Assembly (NCBI GenBank): GCA_028571685.1
Contig: CM053143.1
Coordinates: 143,192,829-143,256,828, forward strand
Source: Heterohyrax brucei
Taxonomy: Eukaryota; Chordata; Mammalia; Hyracoidea; Procaviidae
Length of the DNA: 64,000 nucleotides
Reading direction: 5' to 3'
The notes under the pieces are model-generated. The model was not told where the DNA came from and searched no databases. It saw nothing but the letters and a program-made list of their open reading frames with translations. A program made the position numbers and the translations under genes. Each line of letters starts with the position of its first letter. The first letter of the stretch is position 1. Shown piece by piece: positions 10,336 through 21,622 of the stretch.

Positions 10336-10382
10336 TCTATGAGTCAGAATTGACTTGATGTCAATGGGTTTGGTTTTATTTA
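10336..10382 (+). mobile_element. AfroSINE tail fragment
   Basis: Only the last 45 bp remain: 'ctatgagtcagaattgactt' plus 'caatgggtttggtttta'. Confidence 0.7.
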
Positions 10383-10633
10383 AGCAGCAGACAGTGTGCC
10401 CAAGCGTTTCATATTCACAAATAAAATTTGCTAGAGAGAATTGTTATGAGGTGCCAGGGTCAGTTCAGACTCCTAGTGAACCTAAGCCCAGTCCTGCCCC
10501 ATCCTCACAATCGGTGCCATTTTGTCATGAATGTGCTGAGAAGGTACCACTGTTCCTAGGACTAGCAGACCTCACCTCTGTCAAGATGTAAACATGTTCA
10601 ATTTTGGATGTTGGGAGGCTTGGATGTTGGTCC

Positions 10634-11131
10634 TGTCTTAGGCTGATTTCTCTAGAGAAGCAAAACTGGGAAAATGCATCAGTATACAGACGCTTACAGC
10701 AAGGAAATGGATCAGGTGATTGTCAAAGCTGAAAAGCCTCGAGCCGGGTGGTCAGGCTGGAGGCTTCTCTTCACTCACAAAGCTGCAGGAGCTGCTAACC
10801 CTAGCCCAGCAGGTAAGCTGCTAGTTCAAGTCCCAAGAACTGGAGGTCAGATGAACAGGAGTCAGCTGTAGGATCCAGAGCTAGTAAAAGCCCGTGAGTG
10901 GTACCAGAAAGTCTGCCTATATTGGTTATAGGCCAGATCTCCAAAAAAGAAAAAAAAAAAAACACCCTCTTTCAATTGATTAGCTGCTCAGAATGGATCT
11001 TAATAATGGAGGTGATCACATCATATCTCATTACAGAGATAATTTCATCATTGCATAGCTGCCAAACTACTTCATAACTGCCAAGCCACAGAGGATCAAG
11101 GCCCAGACAAGGTGACCAACAACCTTAAACA
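10634..11131 (+). mobile_element. LTR-like interspersed repeat
   Basis: Begins 'tgtcttaggctgatttctct' and 'agagaagcaaaactgg', ends near 'ccttaaacatcaca', so TG...CA boundaries are possible. A segment at 10858-10945 is repeated at about 11405-11505 (see that entry). Family not identified. Confidence 0.35.
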
Positions 11132-11404
11132 TCACAGGTCCTCATTCTGCTTGAGTAGTCACAAGATTTTAGGAAATACTGTATGTTTGGTTTCCTCATT
11201 TGTAAAATGGTAAGACAGGAAGACGAGGAGTGAGACATGCGTAAGAGAGGCCATTTGTACCTTAGACAATAAATTTCCGTAGAAATAACCAAGGGAGTTG
11301 TTCTCAAACACGGGCCTAACAAGAGTAGGGAAAACTGATAAAGTCGTGGTGATACGGTCAGTACAGGAGGCAAAGCTTTGGAAAGAAATTCAGAGGGCTG
11401 TTAA

Positions 11405-11505
11405 AATACACTGAATAGAAGCCAGCTGTAGGGTCTAGAGCCAGTAAAAGCCAATGAGTGTCACCAAAGTCCACCTATATCGGTTACAGGCCAGACTTCC
11501 AAAAT
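11405..11505 (+). repeat. Second copy of an ~85-bp segment from 10.86 kb
   Basis: 'cagctgtagggtctagagcc', 'agtaaaagcc' and 'ggttacaggccagactt' match 10863-10945 in the same order and orientation with about a dozen differences. This could be a second copy of the same LTR-like element or a local duplication. Confidence 0.6.
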
Positions 11506-11831
11506 GCTTTCCTCCTCTCCCTCCCTTCTTTTAATTACTGAGCTGAGGGGAGATGTCTTTATAATGACTGCTTCGAGCTCATTATCTTACTCAAGGAAAA
11601 GGAAGCTTCTCCTCTTACCTTTTGTTCAGATGCCAAATCAGTTGTTACAACAGAGTAGTTCTGCAGGCAGTCTACTTCTAAAGAAACAGATTTCAACTTC
11701 AAGGAAAGTGAAAAGTAAAAATTAACCTTATTGTGGCTACTTTCTATTTTACCTCAAAACTAAATAGGGATATTTGTGTTATTACTTAGATTTATAATAA
11801 AAATTAAATTCAAAAGAGCATAATTAAACAT

Positions 11832-11837
11832 TTTATT
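11832..11837 (-). terminator. Candidate poly(A) signal for NIPAL1
   Basis: Minus-strand AATAAA (plus TTTATT) in an AT-rich context. It is one of several such hexamers between 11.8 and 15.4 kb, so usage is a guess. Confidence 0.3.
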
Positions 11838-12239
11838 GCAAATCATAAATATACAGAAACATTAAAATTAGTAAGCTTTCTAAAGTGAACAGTATAAACA
11901 CTTGAAAAATATAAAATGTTTTTACCATAAATCTCATTGAAAATATGAGAACATTTCATGTACATTCATATAAGTTGTTTTTCCACAAAGCTTAGTTGAA
12001 AGGTGACAATAATTTGGTTGTTTTACTAATGAAAATAAATATTTGGGGGATCATTTCGTACTCTTGTTGAAATAGTATAACGATGAAATCCCCTTTCATC
12101 TGGATTACTTAAAAGGAGCTAACATGACTCAGATTCAGAAGTGATGAACATATAAAACTGGCAGCCGTGGGTCTTATTGCTCTAGTTAAAAAGACTACAA
12201 AAATATAATGTTGATTCAAAGAGAACTAAATTTTATTAA

Positions 12240-12400
12240 ATGCCTAGTGGCACTGTGGTTAAGAGCTTGGCTGCTAACCAAAGGTGAGCAGTTCAAATCC
12301 ACCAGCTGCCCCTTGGAAACCCTATGAGGCAGTTCTACTCTGTCCTACAGGGTTACTATGAGTCAGAATCAACTCAGTGTCAACAGGTTTGGGGTTTTGT
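12240..12400 (+). mobile_element. AfroSINE in the presumed 3' UTR
   Basis: 'cctagtggcactgtggttaa', 'gagcagttcaaatccaccag', tail 'gtcaacaggtttggggtttt'. Antisense to NIPAL1. Confidence 0.9.
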
Positions 12401-13780
12401 TGGTAGTAAACATTAAGTAGATACAAAATGCTTTCCATTTATTTAAGGCTCTTAAAAATAGGTATTAATTTCATACTGTATGTCTAACAGGTTTTATGAA
12501 CATCATGCAATATGACCTAAATATAAAAGCACTAACTATTGACCGAAGAATAAGTTTATAAGCCAAACTATAAAATGAAATGACTCTCATTAAGAACTAA
12601 GAAAAACTTTCAACTTGTCCTTTGAGAGCACAGCTTTGCAATCTTTAAGGATGTGCAGATATTTACATAACAAATATTAAGACATTATTTACATTGAAGA
12701 CACAAAGTATATACGCAGATATGAAACTAACAGTTAAGGCTAACACAGTTCGTCTGACTACAGCAATCCAGCATTTTTCATCTTTTTCTTCCTTTATTTG
12801 GAAAAAAGTTCTTAGTTTTATATTGGTGATAACGATGGCTTTTTTAAATCTATACATCCACTAGTCATTTTATATAAAGTGTTTCTCAAACATTGGTTTC
12901 TCAGCACAGTTTCAGTCGTTAAGTCTTGTCAGTCTTCTTCGGGGACTGTGCCATCTCATCAGGTCATTTTGCAAGCCAGGGTCCACACGAGTCCTGGCGT
13001 TCCAAGAATCTCTAATTTGGGCAGAACATACTAAGGATAAGGTTTTGTAACAGCTGACATCTAAGAAATAAAGGACTGAAACTATAACCTCATCACCAGT
13101 GAGGCATCCTGGAAAAACCAGTGGAGTTCACAATAGGGGGAAAAAAAAAACTTTAAAATTAAAATAATTTCTACAGTTGTAAAATACCTTTCCAAAAGAT
13201 GTCTTTCCCACAAACTTATGTTCATAGCTTTCATATTTGACATACAAGTAAAATGAAACAGCAATCAACAGAGTAAACATGCATTTGACCTGAGTTATCA
13301 ACCCATGTATCTTCCATGGAGTATCAATTTTCAAACATTTAGAAAGCACTGAATTTGACTTACCACTAACTTACCCTAAAGGAACTATTAGGACACTTTA
13401 GAACTTTGCAGTTGTCCTCAGGTTGCGACTGTGAACACCAGTCATAGTACAGTAGGACAGGAGAAGCTGAAGGCAGTTTAAGAGAATTGTGAATGACACA
13501 GTTTACTGTGACTACCATAGGTAGGTTTATGATAGCTTTAAAAAAAAAGAAAGAAAAAGAAAAAAGCTTTGTAGTAACATTTAATGTTAGAGCAGAGAAT
13601 GTCAATTTAGCCTGAGTAGTATTTTTGTTTTTTAAAGGTATACTTTTTGATTAGCATATTTATTTTGTCTTGAGAGAAATATAGTCTAGAAATATGATAG
13701 CCAATTTCTTTTCTGTAAAATCAGTGAGCAACTGGAAATCTGTCTTTTTATATTGAAGACCAACTAAAAAAGTCATGGTG

Positions 13781-13963
13781 TTGGGGGAAGGAGCAACTGG
13801 TTAGTGCACACAACTGCTAATGGAAAGATTGTTGGTTTGAGTCTACCTGTGGTGCCTCAGAAGAAAAGCCTGGTGATCCACTTCAAAAAACAGTCATAGT
13901 TCTGCTCTGACACACATGGGGATGCCACGTGCTCGAATTGACCCGATGGCCACCTGATTTTAA
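13781..13963 (+). mobile_element. AfroSINE, long old subfamily
   Basis: 'gaaaagcctggtgatccac' and 'ctctgacacacatggggatg', then 'cgaattgacccgatggcca'. The tRNA-like head is degraded. Confidence 0.75.
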
Positions 13964-14274
13964 AGGTCAGTCCTGCTGTGTTCTTGAACAAAGCAGGAAC
14001 ATTTTATCACAATTTTAACGTGCAAAAGGTATTTTTTTCCTGTAGCCCTTCAGGTCTTAATATTTTGTTGTTCAAAAAGTTAATGCCTCTTTTTCCTCCC
14101 CCCAGTAAGTAAATAAAAATGTAGAAACATGGTCAGGATGAAATTTAACAGAAAAAGACAACCTGCTATCTACTGTAGGAGACTACAGTTATTTTCTAAG
14201 AGATTCGTCGCTAATTATAATTCCGTTGATACGGGTGAAAGTAACAAATTTCAAAAGAAACTTTATAATAATTC

Positions 14275-14437
14275 AGGAAACCTGGTGGCTTAGTGGGTTA
14301 AGTGCTATGTCTGCTAACCAAAGTGTTGGCAGTTCAAATCCTCCAGGTGTTCCTTGGAAACTCTATGGGACGGTTCTACTCTGATGGCTTAGGGTCTCTG
14401 TAAGTCAGATCCAACTCGATGGCAGTGGGTTGAGTTA
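14275..14437 (+). mobile_element. AfroSINE in the presumed 3' UTR
   Basis: 'aggaaacctggtggcttag' head through 'caactcgatggcagtgggtt' tail, near full length. Confidence 0.9.
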
Positions 14438-15465
14438 TGATAATTTAAGTGTTTCATAAATGTTTTCTCTATTGTTTCTCTAAAACTCATTCTTTGGGGA
14501 CTAAGCATTTGAGAAAGATTGAAATACACAATATAATCCTGAAATAATTTAACAATTATTTTACAAACATCTGAACCTCAACAATAAAATTAATCCTTGG
14601 AATACCAGTAAAAGAAAGAAGCAACAGGAATCTAAGTAACTGCAAAACTGACTTGATGTGAACTTCTTCAGGACTTCAGTTCTGCTTTAATGTCTTCCAG
14701 GTATGAGTTAAAGGAAACTGCGGACAAATCATTTGTGTTTATGCATGAATTGTAGTTTCTTTAACAAGAGTCTGAAGTATTTTCCTTCACCCTTCTTTCC
14801 TTCCTTTTTAACTGGTAATCAATGCCTATGAAGTGTCAATAAATTACAATTACAATCCATAAGTCAGTAGTTTAGAAGTCCTCCATAAACAGACATCTTG
14901 TACATTCTAGCTCAATAGGGAACCAATTTCCAAAGCAGGCCTATTTTTCTTTAACATTTTGTCTACTACCTTGTTTAAAAGGAAGGAAAGACAGTATGGA
15001 ATGGGAGAAAGCAATGGTGAGCTTGCTTCTCAGTTTTAATACTTCAAAACTATGACTCATCGCAGTTGCCACTCCGCTTATCAGAACTCGGTAAACCTTA
15101 TCTATGAATCATCATGAGGCTCAGAATGGCAGCTGAGGCAATAAAGATCCACATGACCGAGTCAAATATACAGTGGCCAGAAGAAACAGATTGTTCTAAG
15201 GCTCATTTAAGTCTTCCACTTCCTTATGGTCGGAGAATACTTCAAGTCTGTAGAAATAAATATAAGCAAGAGTCTTCTGGTGAAGGATGAAAATCCTAAT
15301 TTTTCCAATTTGTTGGCCGACCATGATGGCAATTTTATTTGTCCTCACATCTAAATTATTAGTTAGAACTTCAAAACTGCCATCTTTCCTAGTAGTCTTT
15401 CCAGTGAGCAGGGAGGTATTCCTTCTCCTCTCCAGCTGTCTCATATTGGTTAAAATTCAGTGTTT

Positions 15466-16085
15466 CTAGAGACTTGCACCATCGGTCCTACTAAACAAGG
15501 TAACGTCATCATTGTATCCCAGGGCTGAGCATTCCACATTCTCCAGTAAAGTGTATTTGTCTTCACTGCCGCTCAGATACGCGACTTCTTCCTTCGCAGT
15601 GGATGTCAGTTGACTCCATGTAATGTCAGTGTTTTTAAAAGCATGCAGAAGAAAGATGCCATTGATAATGGTCAAGAACCCACTCAGGGTCCCAATGATG
15701 TCTCCAGCGTTCATGCCATACCACTCCTGGAACAGGATGGCTGAGCAAGTCACTACCATGCAGGTGAACAACACGTAATAGATGGGGGTCACCAGAGACG
15801 TGTTAAAGGTGTCCAGGGCCTTGTTGAGATAGTTAATCTGGGTAGTCACTGAAAGTACAAGTACAGCCAGCAAAACAAAGACCAGAGGATGCTTGTAGAC
15901 GGGCTTCCACTCTAACAGCTCCTTAATGGCAATTCCCAGGCCTTTGACAGAAGAAACTGAAAATGCTCCAATCATTGAACAGATTGAAATGTAGACCAAT
16001 ATATTGGTCTGTCCCTTCCGGGGAGCCACAACCCAAATCAGCACCAAGGAGATCACAGTTATGATAACTGCAAAGGATATAAATC
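15466..16085 (-). CDS. NIPAL1: NIPAL1 exon 6 (terminal coding exon)
   Basis: Encodes residues 209-413. The acceptor is 'cctaacag' at the high-coordinate side; the first codon, Gly208, is split with exon 5. The exon carries the second half of the transmembrane bundle: segments near 'VIISLVLIW'-type residues, '[15 protein letters not shown]', '[15 protein letters not shown]', '[18 protein letters not shown]' and '[17 protein letters not shown]'. The conserved NIPA-family stretch '[10 protein letters not shown]' is intact. The hydrophilic C-tail ends 'SRTDGASL'; the human tail, as remembered, ends about three residues earlier. No frameshift or internal stop. Confidence 0.96.
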
Positions 16086-16592
16086 CTGTTAGGAAAAGAA
16101 ATATAAGTAAGTAAATAACAATAGAATCATGCCTATCTGAAATTCTTGCCAGTCATAAATTTAAAAGCATAGGAGATTTAGAAACATGAGGTAAAAACAA
16201 AAGAAAAGTTGACTGTGTAGCTCTCAGCACTTAACAAAGGACTTTTCATAAGCATATGTGAATCTCACAAATAGCAATATGAAATAGGGCAGGTGTGGTC
16301 TGATTGCCTTTTTACTCTCAGAGGCAGGAAGCAGTAAAAGTGTGGCACTCAATATAAATTTTTTGCCTCTACCACTTCCATCTCTCCTTTTGACTGTGGT
16401 AGAGTGGAAGCAGGAACACAAAAATAGGTTCTGCTGCCTTTTCGGAAGACTCTTAGTAAGCAATCAAAACTTACTGTGTCTCATATCCCATAAGCAGGCT
16501 TGTAGGAAGCCTATTACAACATTATTCCAAATATCATTAGCAGAGGAGAGAGAGTGGAGCAGACTTGGGTGTCTTTAGACTGAATCACAGAC

Positions 16593-16753
16593 CTGGGTCT
16601 CTCAATTTCATTTCCATTTCATGCAAAGAAGCGACTTCCTCTTCTTGAGGGGCGTGGATAACCATCATGGTTGACCCCAATATACTTAATATGCAGCCTA
16701 TTTTCCCATGAATATTCAAGTGCTCATTTAAAAAATAGGAAGACAATATTGCA
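16593..16753 (-). CDS. NIPAL1: NIPAL1 exon 5
   Basis: 161 nt encoding residues 155-207 with split codons at both ends (Ser154, Gly208). Acceptor 'cccctaacag'. Residues include '[20 protein letters not shown]', a membrane segment around 'ILSIL..STMMVI', and 'HAPQEEEV', all at the places expected for NIPAL1. The donor is 'CAG|gtctgt', which is GT but has C at +3, a weaker match than the other four donors. Reads through cleanly in one frame, so it is a real exon though too short on its own to stand out as a frame. Confidence 0.95.
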
Positions 16754-16917
16754 CTGTTAGGGGAGAAAAAAATAAAATAAAATCATGCTCTGGTTGAATT
16801 AACCTTTGATTCCACAGCTTGGAAACTACACTGTGGCATATGACATGTGGTATGTGCTCTATGACACTGAAAAACTGGTTTGAATTTGAAATCAGAAATT
16901 ATAGTCAATCAAATTTG

Positions 16918-17118
16918 CTGTTGTTAGTTGTTGTTGCATTGATTCTGAGTCATGGAGACCTTTCATGTGTAGGGTACAACTGCTCCAAGAGGGTTTTCAA
17001 AGTTGTCACCTTTCAGAAGTGGATCACCAGAACTGCCTTCTGAGTTGCCCCCTGGATGGGTTTGAACTGCCAGCCTTTCAGCTACCTGTTGAGTACTTAA
17101 CCATTTGCACCATTCAGA
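16918..17118 (-). mobile_element. AfroSINE, long subfamily, in intron 4
   Basis: Antisense: 'ttgttgttgcattgattctg', 'gggtttgaactgccagcc' and 'gagtacttaaccatttgcac'. It starts about 165 bp upstream (in gene sense) of exon 5. Confidence 0.75.
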
Positions 17119-17679
17119 AATTCTCAATTAATTATACTTGATTGCTTTTATGTAGTTTTGCATGCTAAGAGTTATCATAGACACTTTATACCCCTTTAAT
17201 TTTCCCATGATTTTCTAAGAGGTCCCACTTGGTTCATTTTCAATTTTCCTATTTTCTTCTGCAAAGCCAAGCAAAACCAAAAATCTTTTATATCTTCCTG
17301 ACATGCTATATTTACGATATGTGTGTCTGGGAGGGATTCAAAGAAAGACATATGCCTAAGGAAGAATTACTCTATTTTGGGCTAATATTTAGGCACTCAT
17401 GAGTATAGCCCTACGGATTGTTAAAATGTTGAAACACTTTCTCCTTGCCAGCTGCCACTGCGATGAAACCCTCTTCCATCCAATGCTCCCATTGTTCCAG
17501 TTACCCTGGCTCCTGACCCCCAGGAAGCTCCTGTCTGGTACTGGCAGGGTTCCAGAGTATACCATCCTGTTGCTCCGCCAGCGGGCTTGCTGAGGTTCCT
17601 GCACACCAGTCTCCTTTCCTTTTTACCTTGGCACTCCCATGAGTACATTTTCAATGTCCATGTGGACCCTAGGACTGGA

Positions 17680-18074
17680 ATCCACTAATGGTGCTTCTCC
17701 AGAGTAACCCTTGTGAGGACTGCAGCTTTAGTAAACATTACTATTACTGCTACCACTATCTGTCTGTCAGTTTGTCACACTGCAGTGGCTTACTCCCTGC
17801 TGCAATGCTGGAAGGTATGCTACTGGTATTTCAAACACCAGCAGGATCACCCATGATGGGACTTTCAGATGACGCAGACTAGGAAGAAATGCCTCGTGGT
17901 CTATTTTCAGAAATTAGCTGATGGAAACGTTATGCAGAACACTGTCCAACACACTGCTGAAGATGAGGGCCCTAGGTTGGAAGGCACTACAAGACAGGCG
18001 CAAAGTAGACTCCAAGGTATGAAAGATCACGGAGACGACACAGGGCTGCACGGTGTTTCGTTCTGTTACATTTA
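17680..18074 (+). mobile_element. Internally deleted RTE1 (5' end fused to 3' tail)
   Basis: Begins like the RTE1 5' leader ('tctgtctgtcagtttgtcac', 'gcaatgctggaaggtatg', 'aagatgagggccctaggttg') and then jumps to the RTE1 3' end ('gcacggtgtttcgttctgtt'). The entire ~3 kb coding part is absent. Non-coding; it would have depended on a full-length RTE1 for mobility. Lies in intron 4. Confidence 0.6.
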
Positions 18075-18089
18075 AGGTGTCTTACTACC

Positions 18090-18200
18090 GTCATTCGCTG
18101 TGTACTTACTAAGTGACACATAGTTATGAACTCTCCTATTCACACAGCAACCTTGCAAAGCAGGTAAAAGGAGGCAGGCAGGCCCACCACAAGCTTTTCA
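18090..18200 (+). mobile_element. Possible MIR-like fragment
   Basis: 'acttactaagtgacaca' and 'ctattcacacagcaaccttg' resemble the MIR central region. Short and weak. Confidence 0.3.
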
Positions 18201-18569
18201 CTAGAGGTGGGTAATGACTAGTGATAAAAGGAAAAGACAACCACCAAACAGGAGCTTAGCCTAAAAATAGAAGAGTTCCTAGGCTCCCTGAACACGTTCA
18301 TTTGGGATCATAATAAAGACCAATTCAGAAAAAACTAGATCCACAGTCTGTAAAACAGGAAAGTTAGTCTGTTACCAGTACAAAAAGAAACTGAGATCTC
18401 CAAACAGATGTGACCAGCAGACAATTCAATAATTTTAGTGAGAGCTGAAATATAATCCAAACACAAGATGCTTTAAAGTCTCCTGTTAACTATTGTTGTT
18501 AAGTAGTAGGCAACAGAATTAAAAGGACTGTGGCAATTTGGTCAGGGAGAGATTTAAGGGAAAGCAGTG

Positions 18570-18645
18570 GGAGCTGCACATACGTGAGCATGCAAATTTA
18601 TATGCGAATGTACATTTTCATTCAATCAAAATAAAAAAAAAAATC
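18570..18645 (+). mobile_element. L1 3' terminus with A-tail
   Basis: 'gcaaatttatatgcgaatg' and 'acattttcattcaatcaaaa' followed by an A run; this is the sense version of the antisense terminus at 260-320. 5' extent is not clear and may reach back to about 18.2 kb. Confidence 0.5.
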
Positions 18646-18799
18646 TGCCAGGTTTCATTGAATCATCAGACATAGGGTCACAATGAGTTGCAATCAATTC
18701 AACGGCATCCTATGTCATAATGTGTAACTATTTCATGGTAGGAAAACGAGCTCATACTCTCCCATGGGTTTTCTAAATAACAAGACGTTCTGTCTCCTG

Positions 18800-19003
18800 G
18801 GAGCCCTAACGGTACGGTAGTTAAGCACTCAACTACTAACTGAAAGGTCAGCCATTCAAACTCAGCAGCTGCTCTGCTGCAGAAAGATGGTGGTCTGCTC
18901 CATAAAGACCGATGGACTTGGAAGACCTATAGGGCAGTTCTACTGTCTCATAGGGTTGCAGTGAGTTGGAATCAACTCAACAGCGATGAGTTTGGTTTTT
19001 AGT
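18800..19003 (+). mobile_element. AfroSINE, long subfamily
   Basis: 'gggagccctaacggtacgg' head, 'gcagaaagatggtggtctgc' extra middle, 'gacttggaagacctataggg' and a 'tttggttttt' tail. It ends 158 bp from NIPAL1 exon 4. Confidence 0.85.
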
Positions 19004-19135
19004 TTTTGGTATTTATTTCCTATTGTATTGCTATTTATTTCATGGTCTTCTGAATTATTTTTGTGATTTGTTTGTTTGTTTGGCTACAGCAATATGCATC
19101 TTGTGGTTCAGTTGATCATGGGACGAAAATACCTA

Positions 19136-19324
<189 letters not shown>

Positions 19325-19337
19325 TCATTAAACTAAC

Positions 19338-19434
19338 AAAACCCATTGCTGTCAAGTTTATTATGACGGACGGCAACCCCACGTGTTACAGAGCCCAACT
19401 GCTCCCTACAGTTTTCTTGGCTGTTATCTTTCTA
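19338..19434 (-). mobile_element. AfroSINE left part, split by another AfroSINE
   Basis: Antisense tail 'aacccattgctgtcaagttt' to 'tcttggctgttatctttcta'. The rest resumes at 19632 after a plus-strand SINE. Confidence 0.75.
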
Positions 19435-19436
19435 GA

Positions 19437-19631
19437 AAGGAGCCATTGTGGTACAAATGGTTAAGTACTCACTACTAACTGAAAGGCTGTGAGTTCAAAT
19501 CCACCCAGCCACTTTGTAGGAGAAAGACCTGCTTTTGTAAAGACTACAGCCAAGAGCTCTTTGGGGGCAGCTCTGCTCTGTCACACGAGCTCACTATGAC
19601 TTGGTACTGACTCAGTAGCATCCAATAATAA
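19437..19631 (+). mobile_element. AfroSINE inserted into an antisense AfroSINE
   Basis: 'aggagccattgtggtacaaa', 'gagttcaaatccacccagc', 'gagaaagacctgcttttg' and a 'gcatccaataataac' tail. It interrupts the older copy at 19338-19700, so it is the younger of the two. Confidence 0.85.
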
Positions 19632-19720
19632 CACTCTTCCTGGAAGCAAATCACCAGGCCTTTCTTCCTTGGTACGACTGAGTGTGTCACACATGGTGTT
19701 GGTTTGAGTCAGAGTGGGTT
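19632..19720 (-). mobile_element. AfroSINE right part (continues from 19434)
   Basis: 'ctggaagcaaatcaccaggc' and 'tttcttccttggtacgac' are the extra middle segment of the long subfamily in antisense, continuing directly from the interrupted left part. The tRNA-like head is decayed. Confidence 0.65.
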
Positions 19721-19885
19721 TGATTGCAACTAGTTGCTTGTGGGATTTTTTTTTTTTTTTCTTTTTTGGTTATAAATTCAAGTAATGCAAAAATGGTCCT
19801 GATGGTTCTACTGAATTGGGGACACATTTTAAATGACTTTTAATACAGACTTTTAATTACATTGGTTTCAAAAACATAATTGGTC

Positions 19886-19950
19886 ATCCCACAGGGTCAC
19901 TACGAGTCAGAACTGACTCGATGGTACTGGTTTTTTTTTTTTTTTTTTTC
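19886..19950 (+). mobile_element. AfroSINE tail with T-run
   Basis: 'cacagggtcactacgagtca' and 'gactcgatggtactgg' followed by about 18 T. Only the 3' third is present. Confidence 0.8.
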
Positions 19951-21200
19951 TTTTTTTAATGATATCTAGTAGAAGTAACTTTGGAGTAAGCAGGTAAGTA
20001 TTCTATTTGTTCAAGAATTTCAAAGTGTTGTGCACATTTAAAAAAGTAAAATTAAAAAGCTTTATAGAACTTTGGAGTTCAGGAAGGTCATAGCCAGGAA
20101 TGCCTACCGCAGAGTCATGTCGTCCGGCACTGCTGTGTTACACATTATCTACAACCTTGTGAGTGTGTCAGCAGCTCAAGGACATTCAAGCAGTTGTTTT
20201 CAAGTCCTAAAGATACACTCCCAAATGTAATCTGTTTCTTATCTCAGAACTCTAGACTTCTAAGGGGCACAGTGATAAAATAACTTCTAGAGTAAAGGAA
20301 AATCCCTTGAAGAATGATGCTCTTGTGTTGGGGCCAAATAGTCCCCACAGGTGGCAACTGGACACTTGCCCAGAGAATGTAATAACTTCATGCTAGCAAA
20401 CTGTAACGAGCAAGCATTTTTTGCAAATAGAGCTTCTTAAATGCATAAAAGACATTAACACACTTTTCTCTCTTCCCATTCAAACCTGCAGGAGTTCCCT
20501 GCTTTAGGAAAACATCCTAGAACAAATCTAAGCTTAGAGAATAATTCAGAGACTGCTCTCCTAAGAAGAGCCATGTAGTTTCCTTAACACTTCACAGGAT
20601 TTTTATTTTTATCGTTATAGACAGCTGTCTAGGAAATGATTGATTTCATGATTAAATAAAAGACAAGCTTTTCTCTCTTCAATAGTAGTATAAACTTCTT
20701 ACATGTGAGAATTGTAGGTGTAGCCACTTCCAATTGTATTTTTGTTCTAAAGAATGCATAGGGGCAGAAGGATGCAAGTGAAAGAGAGAAACGGAGACAC
20801 AGAATCACCCACATATCTATCTGGAATCTTGCCAGTGCAGTCCTTGTCAAATTTAATTCAAATAAAGAAAATGAGTGTGAAAGTATCTTGAAAACTGAAA
20901 GGGCTATATACGTTGAAGCTATTTTTTATTCACTGTTCTTTTAGATGTCACAATTTTTAAAGAAAAGTTACCCAATTCCTCCTTATACCAAGACCTCACA
21001 ATACTGAAATGTGTTACGTGGTTGGGAAAATACATGAAAGTTTTAAGACTTCTGACTGCAGAGAGAGAGAGGATTGACATGCGGCATGTCCTTCTTTTGA
21101 AGTTTCAGTTTTTGTTTTAAGCAAGTCCAGGGGCGTTTGGAGAGAAATAGAAGTCAATAAAAATGGTTGCAGGAGAAAACATTGCCTTCCATTGTGTATT
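19951..21200. other. Intron 3 stretch, no feature recognised
   Basis: Unique-looking DNA within NIPAL1 intron 3. Short GA-rich run at 21060-21072. No exon-like frame with splice sites found. Confidence 0.4.
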
Positions 21201-21202
21201 GG

Positions 21203-21622
21203 ATTATTGCTGCCAGGTGCTAGAGAGTTGGTGCTGACTCATTATCAGCCCATGTACAACAGAAGGAACCACTGCCCAGTCTGGCACCAATGTCATAGTC
21301 ACTGCTGTGTTTGAGCCCATTTTTATAGCCTCTGTGTCAATCCATCCCACCGAGGGTCTTCCTGTTCTCACTGACCCTCTACCTGATCAAGCATGATGTC
21401 CTTCCCCAGGAAGTGGTCCCTCCAGATAACACGTCCACAGAATGTGAGACCAAGTCTAGCCATCCTCTCTCCTAAGGAGCATTCTGGCTGCACCTCTGTC
21501 TAGACAGATTCATTCATCCCCTGGCAGTGCATTGCACATTCAATATTCTTTGCCCACACTGTGATTCAAAGGCATCAGGTGTTTTACGGTGTTCCTTATT
21601 CACTGTCCACTAAAGTACTTCA
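21203..21622 (-). mobile_element. RTE1 3' fragment, antisense
   Basis: Antisense RTE1 3' region: 'ggtgctagagagttggtgct', 'ccgagggtcttcctgttctc', 'atcaagcatgatgtccttcc', 'ttcaatattctttgcccaca'. The RTE1 match stops near 21622. Faces the plus-strand copy at 21922. Confidence 0.8.

Larger units (their letters stand above)
11815..15465 (-). other. NIPAL1: Probable NIPAL1 3' UTR (extent uncertain)
   Basis: The sequence after the NIPAL1 stop codon stays AT-rich, with minus-strand AATAAA signals at 12443-12438, 12237-12232 and 11837-11832. The last is the furthest before the repeat-dense left flank and is my candidate end. Three AfroSINE-type units lie inside. A long 3' UTR is inferred from composition alone; any of the nearer signals could be the real end. 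Confidence 0.35.

Noticed and set aside
1-11800. TXK 3' exons, expected from human gene order
   Set aside because: No kinase, SH2 or SH3 residues found in any plus-strand frame; the gene presumably ends left of the window.
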